Assembly (NCBI RefSeq): GCF_000244915.1
Contig: NZ_CM001442.1
Location: 7,142,012 to 7,206,011, forward strand
Origin: Bradyrhizobium sp. WSM471
GTDB lineage: Bacteria > Pseudomonadota > Alphaproteobacteria > Rhizobiales > Xanthobacteraceae
Length of the DNA: 64,000 nt
Direction of reading: 5' to 3'
The stretch's first letter is position 1. Every line of letters begins with the position of its first letter. The notes under the pieces are model-generated. The model was given only the letters and a program-made list of their open reading frames with translations. It was not told the origin of the DNA and searched no databases. The translations under genes were made by a program, and so were the position numbers. This document shows, piece after piece, positions 39,715 to 46,981 of the stretch.

Positions 39715-40269
39715 CTAGAGCTGCGGAAATCTTGCCGCCGTGTCCTCCAGCGGCAGCCGCAGCCCATTCGCCAGATACGAGACCGTGCGGTAGAAGCCGC
39801 ACAGCAGCATGATCTCCAGGATCTGCGCCTCGTCATAATGCGCCGACAGCGCGGCGAACTCGGCGTCGTCAAGCGTCGCGCGGTGATGCAGCGCCTCGAC
39901 GGCGGCGATCAGCGCCTGCTCGGCCGGGGACCAGCACGACGACGCCGCATCGCCCAGCACGGTCGCGCGCACCTCCTCCTCGGTGAATTTCGCCGGCGCG
40001 GCGAAGACCGCGACGTGCACACCCCATTCATATTCACATTGGTTCAGCGCGCAGGTGCGGTCGATGACGATCTCGCGCTGGCGCAGCGACAGCGGTCCGG
40101 GATCGAGCAGGCCGCCGGCGCGAAACTTGTCCCAGGCGCGGGTATGGCCCGCCATCACCCGGAACAGCAGCAGCGGCGGCGCACCGCGCATGATGCGGTC
40201 GAACTGCGCCTGGATTTCCGGGGGATAAGGCGGGGTGAGCGGGGCAATGCGCGATGTGGCTTGGGACAT
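39715..40269 (-). CDS. carboxymuconolactone decarboxylase-family (AhpD-like) protein
   Basis: Protein of 184 residues with the AhpD-like fold. The active-site region reads C-A-L-N-Q-C-E-Y-E-W-G-V-H-V, with the conserved E-x-x-W-x-x-H and two Cys. Such proteins act as alkylhydroperoxidase partners or small decarboxylases; the substrate is unknown. It is divergent from an HxlR regulator across 72 bp that contain two palindromic operators, so redox- or electrophile-responsive control is likely. Confidence 0.85.
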   Translation of the reverse strand: MSQATSRIAPLTPPYPPEIQAQFDRIMRGAPPLLLFRVMAGHTRAWDKFRAGGLLDPGPLSLRQREIVIDRTCALNQCEYEWGVHVAVFAAPAKFTEEEVRATVLGDAASSCWSPAEQALIAAVEALHHRATLDDAEFAALSAHYDEAQILEIMLLCGFYRTVSYLANGLRLPLEDTAARFPQL

Positions 40270-40283
40270 TGGCCGCCTCTCTT

Positions 40284-40300
40284 GCTACATTTCTTGTAGC
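40284..40300. promoter_or_regulatory. palindromic operator 1, HxlR/CMD intergenic region
   Basis: GCTACATTTCTTGTAGC, arms GCTACA/TGTAGC. The centre lies 22 bp from that of operator 2, about two helical turns. Confidence 0.65.
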
Positions 40301-40305
40301 ATCAC

Positions 40306-40322
40306 GCTACACTATGTGTAGC
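40306..40322. promoter_or_regulatory. palindromic operator 2, HxlR/CMD intergenic region
   Basis: GCTACACTATGTGTAGC, arms GCTACAC/GTGTAGC. It shares the GCTACA half-site with operator 1 and is the likely binding site of the adjacent HxlR protein. Confidence 0.65.
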
Positions 40323-40341
40323 GGCGCGCAAGAGGGGGACG

Positions 40342-40671
40342 ATGGCGAAACAGACCAGTTCGAGATCGCGCGGCGTCCGAGGCTCGCGCACCGGGCGACC
40401 GATCATGGCGCTGCTCGACATCCTGGGGCGCCGCTGGAGCCTGCGGATCCTCTGGGAGCTGCGCGATGCCCCCCTCACCTCGCGCACATTGCGAACGGCC
40501 TGCAACGAGGCCTCGCCCACAGTGCTGCAGGCGCGGCTGGACGATTTGCGCGAGGCCGGGTTCGTGGAGCTCGGCGAAGCCGGCGGTTACGGACTGACGG
40601 CGCTCGGGCGGGAATTGTGCGAGACGTTCATGCCGCTGCACCGGTTTGCGGAGAGGTGGAAGAAGAGCTGA
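40342..40671 (+). CDS. HxlR-family transcriptional regulator
   Basis: Small winged-helix regulator of 109 residues (about 20-100: M-A-L-L-D-I-L-G-R-R-W-S-L-R-I-L-W-E-L and A-S-P-T-V-L-Q-A-R-L-D-D-L-R-E-A-G). Many HxlR proteins sense electrophiles through an N-terminal Cys; here the only Cys residues are in the recognition-helix region and near the C-terminus. It is divergent from the AhpD-like gene and probably autoregulated through the paired palindromes between them. Confidence 0.88.
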   Translation: MAKQTSSRSRGVRGSRTGRPIMALLDILGRRWSLRILWELRDAPLTSRTLRTACNEASPTVLQARLDDLREAGFVELGEAGGYGLTALGRELCETFMPLHRFAERWKKS

Positions 40672-40681
40672 GACGCCGGTC

Positions 40682-40830
40682 ATCTCCCTCTCCCCGTTCT
40701 TACGGGGAGAGGGTTGAGGTGAGGGGCTGCCTCCGCAAATTCAGTGACAGCTGCCTTCGCCGAGACTCCCCCTCACCCGGATTGCATCTTCGATGCAATC
40801 CGACCTCTCCCCGCAAGCGGGGCGAGGTAA
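40682..40830. repeat. compound palindromic intergenic repeat
   Basis: CTCCCTCTCCCCG...CGGGGAGAGGG hairpin at the left, GGATTGCATCTTCGATGCAATCC near 40777-40800, and CCTCTCCCCGCAAGCGGGG at the right, with GGTGAGGGG / CCCCCTCACC joining them. It is a REP-like element between convergent genes. Confidence 0.65.
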
Positions 40831-40837
40831 GATAAGA

Positions 40838-41284
40838 CTACGTCGCCGCCACCGTCAGATTCGCACCGTCCACTTGCACCACCTTCACACGCGTGCCCGC
40901 CGGCGTATCGGGACCTGCGACGCGCCAGACGGTGTCGCCGATGCGCATGGTGCCGTTGCCGTCGACGATCGGCTTCTCCAGCGTGAACTCGCGGCCGAGC
41001 AGCGCATCCGCACGCTTGTTGAGGAAGGGGCTGGCGGCAATTGCATCCGGCTTCGGCCGGGCGAGGCGGCGCCATACCGGCACGGCGGCGGCGGCGAAGA
41101 TCGCGAACATCACGAGCTGAATCTGCCAGGATGTCGCGACTCCGAACGAGATCAGCCCGACCAGCAGCGCGGCGAGTCCGAGCCAGAACAGGAACACGCC
41201 CGGCGCCAGCACCTCCAACGCCATCAGGATGAAGCCGAAGATCAGCCAGTTCCAGGTGCCGAGCGATACGAACATGTCGGTCAT
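40838..41284 (-). CDS. NfeD-family membrane protein
   Basis: Protein of 148 residues with three membrane helices in the first 85 residues (W-L-I-F-G-F-I-L-M-A-L-E and following) and a C-terminal OB-fold-like NfeD domain (G-R-E-F-T-L-E-K-P-I, then G-D-T-V-W-R-V-A-G). NfeD proteins pair with SPFH/stomatin proteins in membrane-domain organisation, and the SPFH gene lies just upstream here. ATG 41284 has AGAGG upstream. Confidence 0.9.
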   Translation of the reverse strand: MTDMFVSLGTWNWLIFGFILMALEVLAPGVFLFWLGLAALLVGLISFGVATSWQIQLVMFAIFAAAAVPVWRRLARPKPDAIAASPFLNKRADALLGREFTLEKPIVDGNGTMRIGDTVWRVAGPDTPAGTRVKVVQVDGANLTVAAT

Positions 41285-41305
41285 GACACGACCTCTTTGA
41301 AATGA

Positions 41306-41352
41306 CGCATGCCCTTGTCGGAAAACCGGTGTCCACTTTTCCGGGGCATGCG
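41306..41352. repeat. small palindrome between the NfeD and SPFH genes
   Basis: Outer arms CGCATGCCC (41306-41314) and GGGCATGCG (41344-41352), inner arms GGAAAA and TTTTCC. The element has the look of a dispersed Rhizobiales palindrome. Confidence 0.55.
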
Positions 41353-41354
41353 CT

Positions 41355-42356
41355 TTACCCCTGCCGCGGAGGCACCGCCGGCGGCGTGCTCCCAGTCGTC
41401 GGCACCGAACCGCGACGAGCGGCGGCAGCCGCGGATGCAGCACTCTCGCCGAACGTGGCTTTCGCGATCTCGCCGATGCCGGCAAGCGAGCCGAGCATGC
41501 TGGTGGCCTCGATCGGCAGCATGATGATCTTCTGGTTCGGCGAGTCCGCGAACTGCCCGAACGCCTTGATATATTTGTCGGCGATGAAATAGTTCAGCGC
41601 CGCGACGTCGCCCTTGGCAATGGCTTCACTGACCATCTGCGTCGCCTTGGCCTCGGCTTCCGCCGACCGCTCGCGTGCTTCGGCGTCGCGGAAGGCGGCC
41701 TCGCGGCGACCTTCCGCCTGGAGGATCTGGCCCTGCTTGGCACCCTCGGCGCGCAGGATCTCGGACTGGCGTGCACCTTCAGCTTGAAGGATGTCGGCGC
41801 GTTTGACGCGCTCGGCCTTCATCTGTCGGCCCATCGCTTCGACGAGGTCTGCCGGCGGCACGATGTCCTTGATCTCGATACGATTGACCTTGAGGCCCCA
41901 GGGTGAGACGGCGGCATCGACCACACGCAGCAGCCGCTCGTTGATTTCGTCCCGGTGCGACAACACCTGGTCGAGATCCATCGAGCCCATCACCGAACGG
42001 ATGTTGGTCATGGTCAGCACGGTGACGGCCTGGGTCAGGTTGGAGACCTCGTAGCTCGCCTTGGCGGCGTCGAACACCTGAAAGAAGGCGACGCCGTCGA
42101 CCGTCACGGTGGCGTTGTCCTTGGTGATCACCTCCTGCTCGGGAATGTCGATCACCTGCTCCATCATGTTGATCTTGCGCCCGACGCGATCGAAATAGGG
42201 CACGATCAGATTGAGCCCCGGGCTCAGCGTCTGGGTGTATTTGCCGAACCGCTCGATGGTCCAGTCATAGCCCTGCGGCACCGTTTTTACGCCGGCCACC
42301 AACGTGACGATGACGAGCAAAACCAGCACAATCGCGAAAATGTCGAAACCGCTCAT
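41355..42356 (-). CDS. SPFH/stomatin-family protein
   Basis: Membrane-anchored protein of 333 residues. An N-terminal helix (about 5-24) is followed by the SPFH domain (about 25-190: V-P-Q-G-Y-D-W-T-I-E-R-F-G-K-Y). A charged coiled-coil contains repeats of A-E-G-A-R-Q-S-E-I-L-R-A-E-G and the tail is Ala-rich. It resembles QmcA/slipins, oligomeric scaffolds of membrane microdomains. It lies upstream of the NfeD gene on the same strand, the usual pairing. Confidence 0.92.
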   Translation of the reverse strand: MSGFDIFAIVLVLLVIVTLVAGVKTVPQGYDWTIERFGKYTQTLSPGLNLIVPYFDRVGRKINMMEQVIDIPEQEVITKDNATVTVDGVAFFQVFDAAKASYEVSNLTQAVTVLTMTNIRSVMGSMDLDQVLSHRDEINERLLRVVDAAVSPWGLKVNRIEIKDIVPPADLVEAMGRQMKAERVKRADILQAEGARQSEILRAEGAKQGQILQAEGRREAAFRDAEARERSAEAEAKATQMVSEAIAKGDVAALNYFIADKYIKAFGQFADSPNQKIIMLPIEATSMLGSLAGIGEIAKATFGESAASAAAAARRGSVPTTGSTPPAVPPRQG

Positions 42357-42630
42357 ATTTCCTCCAAGGCGGGAAAGATTGTCGGGAAAAGGCCCTTTTC
42401 CGCGCTGTCATTGGTCGGGATCACGACCCCAGGGGTTCAGTAAAGCGTTCAGTAAAGGATTCAGTGTTCAGCGGTCGTGGATGATTTCGGCATCGGCAGG
42501 ATTCTACACAAGACGCCGGGAGAGGGAATGGTCGCGATTATGTATTTGCGAGGCGCTCTTGAAAGCGTGCTGGCGCAGACCTAGCGACGAAATTAACGAA
42601 TCCGGCCATGCCGGCGGTCGCAGCCAAATC

Positions 42631-43605
42631 CTACTCGATGACTTCGTTCGCGGTTGCGAGCAGGCTTGGCGAAAGCGTGACGCCGAGCGCCCTGGCCGTC
42701 TTCAAGTTGATCGCCAGCTCGAACGTGGTTGGATTTTGGACCGGCAGGTCGGCCGCCCGCGCCCCCTTCAGGATGCGATCGATATAGGAGGCGGCGCGGC
42801 GGAGCTGCTCGGCGCTGTCGGTGCTGTAGGACATCAAGCCACCCTCGTCGACGAAGGTGCGGCTCCAGAACACCGCCGGCACGCGCGCTTCATTGATGGC
42901 CGCCAGCAGAAGCGCACGGTTGGACATGGTGAAGAAGTCCGGCAGCACCAGCAGGCCGCCATCCTTCCGCGAAGCCAGGGCGACGATCGAGGCCGTGTCA
43001 TGGACCGGCGTGGACTCCACCGTCACATCGAGCGCGCGCCCAGCGTCCTCGATCGTACCCAGCATCAGGGGCGCGAACGGCGCGGTGGCGGGATTGTAGA
43101 CCACGAACACACGGGACGGTTTTGGCGTGACCTGCGTCAGCATCTCCAGCCATTTGCCAGCCAGCGGGCCGTCGTAATCGGTGAAGCCGGTAACATTGCC
43201 GCCGGGATGGGCGAGATTCTGGACAAAGCCCTGGCTGACGGGATCGGTGACGACGGCGAAAACGATCGGGATCGTCGCCGTGCGCCGGCGCAGCTCCTCG
43301 ACCGAGGGCGTGCCGACCGCAAGCAGGATGTCGGGCTTGAGCGCCACGAGTTCGTCGGCGAATTGCGCGATCCGTGCGCGGTCGCCGCCGCCGTTGCGCC
43401 AATCAATCTTGAGGTTGTCGCGCTCCTTCCAGCCATGGCCGGCAAGCGCCTGGACCAGGACTGCGCTACGCGTCTGCCCGATCGCATCGTCGGCCGCAGT
43501 GACCGAGAGCACGCCGAGCCGGCGCGTCGCATTCGTTTGCGCCAGCACCGAGGCCGGCAGCGCCGCGGTCACCCCAAGAAGCGCCAGAACCTCGCGGCGG
43601 TTCAT
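42631..43605 (-). CDS. TrpX/ABC_sub_bind-type substrate-binding protein
   Basis: Periplasmic receptor of 324 residues with a twin-Arg-like N-terminus (M-N-R-R-E-V-L-A-L-L-G) and signal cleavage near A-Q-T. Family features are I-D-W-R-N-G-G-G-D, P-D-I-L-L-A-V-G-T-P, I-P-I-V-F-A-V-V-T-D-P-V and G-G-N-V-T-G-F. Many Bradyrhizobium genomes carry orphan copies without permeases, as here. The ligand is unknown. It lies 25 bp upstream of nothing co-directional but shortly follows hemH on the minus strand. Confidence 0.87.
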   Translation of the reverse strand: MNRREVLALLGVTAALPASVLAQTNATRRLGVLSVTAADDAIGQTRSAVLVQALAGHGWKERDNLKIDWRNGGGDRARIAQFADELVALKPDILLAVGTPSVEELRRRTATIPIVFAVVTDPVSQGFVQNLAHPGGNVTGFTDYDGPLAGKWLEMLTQVTPKPSRVFVVYNPATAPFAPLMLGTIEDAGRALDVTVESTPVHDTASIVALASRKDGGLLVLPDFFTMSNRALLLAAINEARVPAVFWSRTFVDEGGLMSYSTDSAEQLRRAASYIDRILKGARAADLPVQNPTTFELAINLKTARALGVTLSPSLLATANEVIE

Positions 43606-43630
43606 GGGGCGCTCCTCGGATCCAGGCTCA

Positions 43631-44668
43631 CTAGATCCAGCCCTGGAGCTCGCGTAGCACCAGCGTTCGGATCACGTTCATGCCTGGGTCGCTGTCGTTG
43701 AGGCAGGGGATCGCGGAAAACTGCTCGCCGCCATTGTGCTCGAAGATCTCGGCATTCTCCTGCGCGATCTCCTCCAGCGTCTCGAGGCAGTCGGCGGAAA
43801 AACCCGGCGTGATCACCGCGATACGGCGCACGCCCTCTTTCGCCAGACGCTCCATGGTCTTGTCGGTGTAGGGCTGCAGCCACTCGTCGAATCCGAAGCG
43901 CGACTGAAAGGTCAGCAGCAGCTTTGTCGCGTCCATCCCGAGCCGGCGGCGCAGCGCCTCGGTGGTCGCGACGCATTGGCCCTGATAGGGATCGCCCTTG
44001 TCGACATAGGCCTTCGGCATGCCGTGGAAGGAGGCGACGATCAGCTCCGGCTTGAACGGCAGGCTCGCCAGATGCGTCTCGATCGAGGTGGCGAGCGCCT
44101 CGATATAGGCTTCGTCCTCGTAATAAGGCGGCGTCACCCGCAGCGTCGGCTGCGCGCGCAGCTGGGCAAGCACGCGAAACACCTCGTCGCAGACGGTGGC
44201 CGATGTCGCAGCGGAATATTGCGGATAGAGAGGCACGGCTAGGATGCGATCGCAGCCCTTCGCAATCAGTGCATCGATGCCCGACTTGATCGAAGGATTA
44301 CCGTAGCGCATCGCCCACTCTACCATGATCTGGTCGCGGTCCGACAGCATGGCTCCGAGCTTGTCGCTCTGCGAGCGCGTGATGGTCTTGAGCGGCGACT
44401 CGTTCTTCTCGGTGTTCCAGATCTTGAGATAGTCGCGCGCCTTGGCGCGGGGGCGGGTGCGCAGGATGATGCCGTTCAGCACCACCTTCCAGATCAAGCC
44501 CTGATCCTCGATGACACGGGCGTCCGAGAGGAACTCCTTCAGATAGACCCGCACGCCGCGCGCGTCGGCGGTATCGGGCGTGCCGAGATTGACCAGGAGT
44601 ACGCCGACCCCCGAGGGGGCCGGCTGCGTCGCCGGCATCGCGGTCTGGCTGGGGGCGATTGTCATCAT
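43631..44668 (-). CDS. hemH: ferrochelatase
   Basis: Enzyme of 345 residues that inserts Fe2+ into protoporphyrin IX, the last step of protoheme synthesis. Signatures are V-L-L-V-N-L-G-T-P-D near the N-terminus, P-L-Y-P-Q-Y-S, the metal-site His in A-S-F-H-G-M-P, the Q-S-R-F-G segment and P-G-F-S-A-D-C-L-E-T-L-E-E-I. The C-terminus has no added membrane segment. ATG 44668 is chosen; codons upstream to 44749 do not fit. It is divergent from the MAPEG gene. Confidence 0.95.
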   Translation of the reverse strand: MMTIAPSQTAMPATQPAPSGVGVLLVNLGTPDTADARGVRVYLKEFLSDARVIEDQGLIWKVVLNGIILRTRPRAKARDYLKIWNTEKNESPLKTITRSQSDKLGAMLSDRDQIMVEWAMRYGNPSIKSGIDALIAKGCDRILAVPLYPQYSAATSATVCDEVFRVLAQLRAQPTLRVTPPYYEDEAYIEALATSIETHLASLPFKPELIVASFHGMPKAYVDKGDPYQGQCVATTEALRRRLGMDATKLLLTFQSRFGFDEWLQPYTDKTMERLAKEGVRRIAVITPGFSADCLETLEEIAQENAEIFEHNGGEQFSAIPCLNDSDPGMNVIRTLVLRELQGWI

Positions 44669-44747
44669 GATCCGTTGCGTCGCGCGTTGTTCCGAACTTG
44701 TCAAGATTGGGCCGGTTTCGCTAGGGTCAGTGCACAGGGGGAGAACC

Positions 44748-45146
44748 ATGACGCTGGCGGAATGGTGCGTTTTCGGGGCGCTGTTGCTCTATCTCTTAAC
44801 GATCGTCTCGATCAAATGGATCAGATTTCGTGGCTTCGACAATTCGCGGCCGCGCGATCCAGCGTTCTTCGAGGACGCCATCGCGCAGCGCGCGCTCGGC
44901 GCGCACCAGAACGGCATCGAGACCTTTCCGTTCTTCGCCTTCGCGGTGTTGCTGGCCGAATACAGGGAGTCGCCGCAGCGCCTGATCGACGAGCTCGCGG
45001 CGCTGTTCCTGATCGTACGGATCGCCTATGTGCTGACCTATCTCGGCAACCGCCCGACGCTGCGCTCCATTCTCTGGAGTATCGGCTTTGCAATCAATCT
45101 CGGGATCTTCTTCATGCCGGCCTTGAAGCAGTTCTTGCCGGTGTGA
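44748..45146 (+). CDS. MAPEG-family membrane protein
   Basis: Four-helix membrane protein of 132 residues (N-R-P-R-D-P-A-F-F and A-L-G-A-H-Q-N-G-I-E-T-F-P-F-F-A; R-I-A-Y-V-L-T-Y-L-G-N). The family includes eicosanoid and glutathione-handling enzymes; in bacteria the role is mostly unknown. A strong GGGGGAGAA (44737-44745) precedes ATG 44748. Confidence 0.88.
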   Translation: MTLAEWCVFGALLLYLLTIVSIKWIRFRGFDNSRPRDPAFFEDAIAQRALGAHQNGIETFPFFAFAVLLAEYRESPQRLIDELAALFLIVRIAYVLTYLGNRPTLRSILWSIGFAINLGIFFMPALKQFLPV

Positions 45147-45156
45147 GCTTGAGATC

Positions 45157-45239
45157 GTAGCCCGGATGGAGCGAAGCGTAATCCGGGATTCCTCCACGGC
45201 GGCACTGTCCCGGATTGCGCTTCGCTCCATCCGGGCTAC
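45157..45239. repeat. long near-perfect inverted repeat, family E
   Basis: Arms of about 32 bp, starting GTAGCCCGGATGGAGCGAAG and ending with its inverted copy CTTCGCTCCATCCGGGCTAC, enclose a 19-bp loop. MITE-like structure between two convergent genes. Confidence 0.8.
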
Positions 45240-45251
45240 AACACCTGCCGC

Positions 45252-46352
45252 TCAAAAACACGTCGTCCGTTCGGCCGCGATGTAACCCAACAACAGGCCT
45301 GCACCGAACAGCAGCACGAGGCCGGCGGCGGCGAATTCGATGCCGCGCATGAACAGTGCGCCGTTGCCGTCGCGTCCGGCGCTCAGGCGGGCGGCGATGT
45401 CCTTGGCGGAGACGGCGACCACGGCAATGGCTGCGACCGTGATCGCGGTGCCGAGCCCCATCAGCAAGGTCGAGGCGATGCCGGCCCAGAACAGGCCTTG
45501 GGCCAGCGCGAACACCAGCACCAGGATCGCGCCTGAACAGGGGCGAATGCCGACGGTCAGGATCGCGGCAAAGCCGCGTCCCCAGCCTCCGGGGCCGGCG
45601 AGCTCGCTGGGCGTGGGCCCGTGGGAATGGCCGCAATGCTCGTCATGGACGTGGTCATCTTCGTGGTGATGATGGGCATGATCGTGACCATGATGATCGT
45701 GCGCATCGTGGTGGTGGTCACCGTGATCATGATGGTCATGCGGCACGCCCGCGATCGCCGGCACCGGCTGAACCGCCTGCAGCGCACGGATGAAGGTGCC
45801 GCCCTTGACCCAGACCAGCCGCAGGCCGAACAGTGCGATGAGCGCGTAGCTTGCGATCTCGATCGCGCCTTCCGCCTTGCACATGGTCTTGGCGGTCGCA
45901 TTCAGCACCCAGGCCGAGATACCGACGATCAGGATCGCCACCAGCGACTGCATCAGCGCGGAGGCAAACGACAGCACGATGCCGCGCCGCGCGGTCTCGC
46001 GATTGGCGACGAGATAGGAGGCGATCACCGCCTTGCCGTGACCGGGGCCGGCCGCGTGGAAGATGCCATAGGCGAACGAGATGAAGAGCAGCGTCCACAC
46101 CGCCGAGCCGTCGGACTTGGCGGCGCGGATCGTCGCCGACATCTGGCGATAGAATTCCGACTGTTTTGCCAAGAGCCAGCCGATGAGGCCACTGGCCTCA
46201 GGCTGAGCGGCTTGTGGCGAACGCGGCGCGCCGAACGGATTTTGCGCGAGGAGATCGTGGAGCGCCGCGTCGGCCACGGCCACGACGAGAAGAACGCCGG
46301 CGCAGACGGCGAGCCCGCGCCCGAGAGGCGTGAGTTGCGGCTTCAAGGGCAA
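45252..46352 (-). CDS. NicO/RcnA-family nickel-cobalt transporter
   Basis: Membrane protein of 366 residues with about six or seven helices. The motif H-A-A-G-P-G-H-G-K-A-V-I lies in an early helix. A cytoplasmic loop is very rich in His and Asp (about 195-235, H-D-H-H-D-H-G-D-H-H-H pattern). I-R-P-C-S-G-A-I-L-V-L follows. Such proteins move Ni2+ or Co2+, in either direction depending on subgroup. The start overlaps the DUF1007 gene by 10 bases, so the two are coupled. Confidence 0.9.
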   Translation of the reverse strand: MPLKPQLTPLGRGLAVCAGVLLVVAVADAALHDLLAQNPFGAPRSPQAAQPEASGLIGWLLAKQSEFYRQMSATIRAAKSDGSAVWTLLFISFAYGIFHAAGPGHGKAVIASYLVANRETARRGIVLSFASALMQSLVAILIVGISAWVLNATAKTMCKAEGAIEIASYALIALFGLRLVWVKGGTFIRALQAVQPVPAIAGVPHDHHDHGDHHHDAHDHHGHDHAHHHHEDDHVHDEHCGHSHGPTPSELAGPGGWGRGFAAILTVGIRPCSGAILVLVFALAQGLFWAGIASTLLMGLGTAITVAAIAVVAVSAKDIAARLSAGRDGNGALFMRGIEFAAAGLVLLFGAGLLLGYIAAERTTCF

Positions 46353-46981
46353 TCCACCGTGATCTTGTTGGCGAACATCATGCCGAAATTGGTATTCTCG
46401 CCGTTCATGAAAGTCTGCTCGTTGAGCTTCTGGGCACTCGCGGTGCCGTCGCTCGGCCGGTCAAGTTTCATCTGGCAGCCGGCGGGCGCGCCAACCAGCT
46501 TGACCGGATTGTCCTTGGCCATCTGGAAGTCGATGAAGAAGGAGCGGTCGAACACTTCGAGCACCAATTGCCTGGGCTTGACCGGGTTCTTCAGCGGCAG
46601 CGTGAAGTGCAGGGTCAGCACGGTATCCTTGTAGTCGAGGAAGTAGTCGACCGGCTCCTGGAATCGCTCCTTCTTGCCGTCGGCCCGCGCGAAGGTGAAG
46701 TAGGCGTATTCCTTCAGCGACTCGACGTTGGTCTGCGCCAGCGGCCCCAGCTCCTCGCGAGTATAGGCACCCTTGGTCTTGCTCTCGAGCCCCTGCACTG
46801 CATAGGCCGAGAACATGTCGTCGAAAGTCCAGGCGTGGCGCACGCCGGTGATGGTGCCGTCGGGGGCGTAGAGCAGCTCGCTGGTCGCGGTGATCCAGAC
46901 ATGCGGATGCGCCCGCGCCTCGCCTGCCGCGAGCGACAGGGCGACGGCGAGCAGCAGCCCCAGCAGGGTCCGCATGCCCAT
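46343..46981 (-). CDS. DUF1007-family periplasmic protein
   Basis: Protein of 212 residues with a signal peptide ending A-R-A-H; the mature start H-P-H-V-W-I offers metal-ligand residues at the new N-terminus. T-F-D-D-M-F-S-A-Y and Y-F-T-F-A-R-A-D-G-K are family features. DUF1007 genes usually sit beside NicO or zinc/nickel transport genes, suggesting metal delivery to the exporter or importer. It starts at the TGATG overlap with the M3 peptidase stop. Confidence 0.88.
   Translation of the reverse strand: MGMRTLLGLLLAVALSLAAGEARAHPHVWITATSELLYAPDGTITGVRHAWTFDDMFSAYAVQGLESKTKGAYTREELGPLAQTNVESLKEYAYFTFARADGKKERFQEPVDYFLDYKDTVLTLHFTLPLKNPVKPRQLVLEVFDRSFFIDFQMAKDNPVKLVGAPAGCQMKLDRPSDGTASAQKLNEQTFMNGENTNFGMMFANKITVDCP

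Noticed and set aside
42420..42470. Short tandem TTCAGTAAAG-like repeats upstream of the SPFH gene
   Set aside because: Three imperfect copies over about 30 bp with no symmetry or link to a start signal; too little to call.
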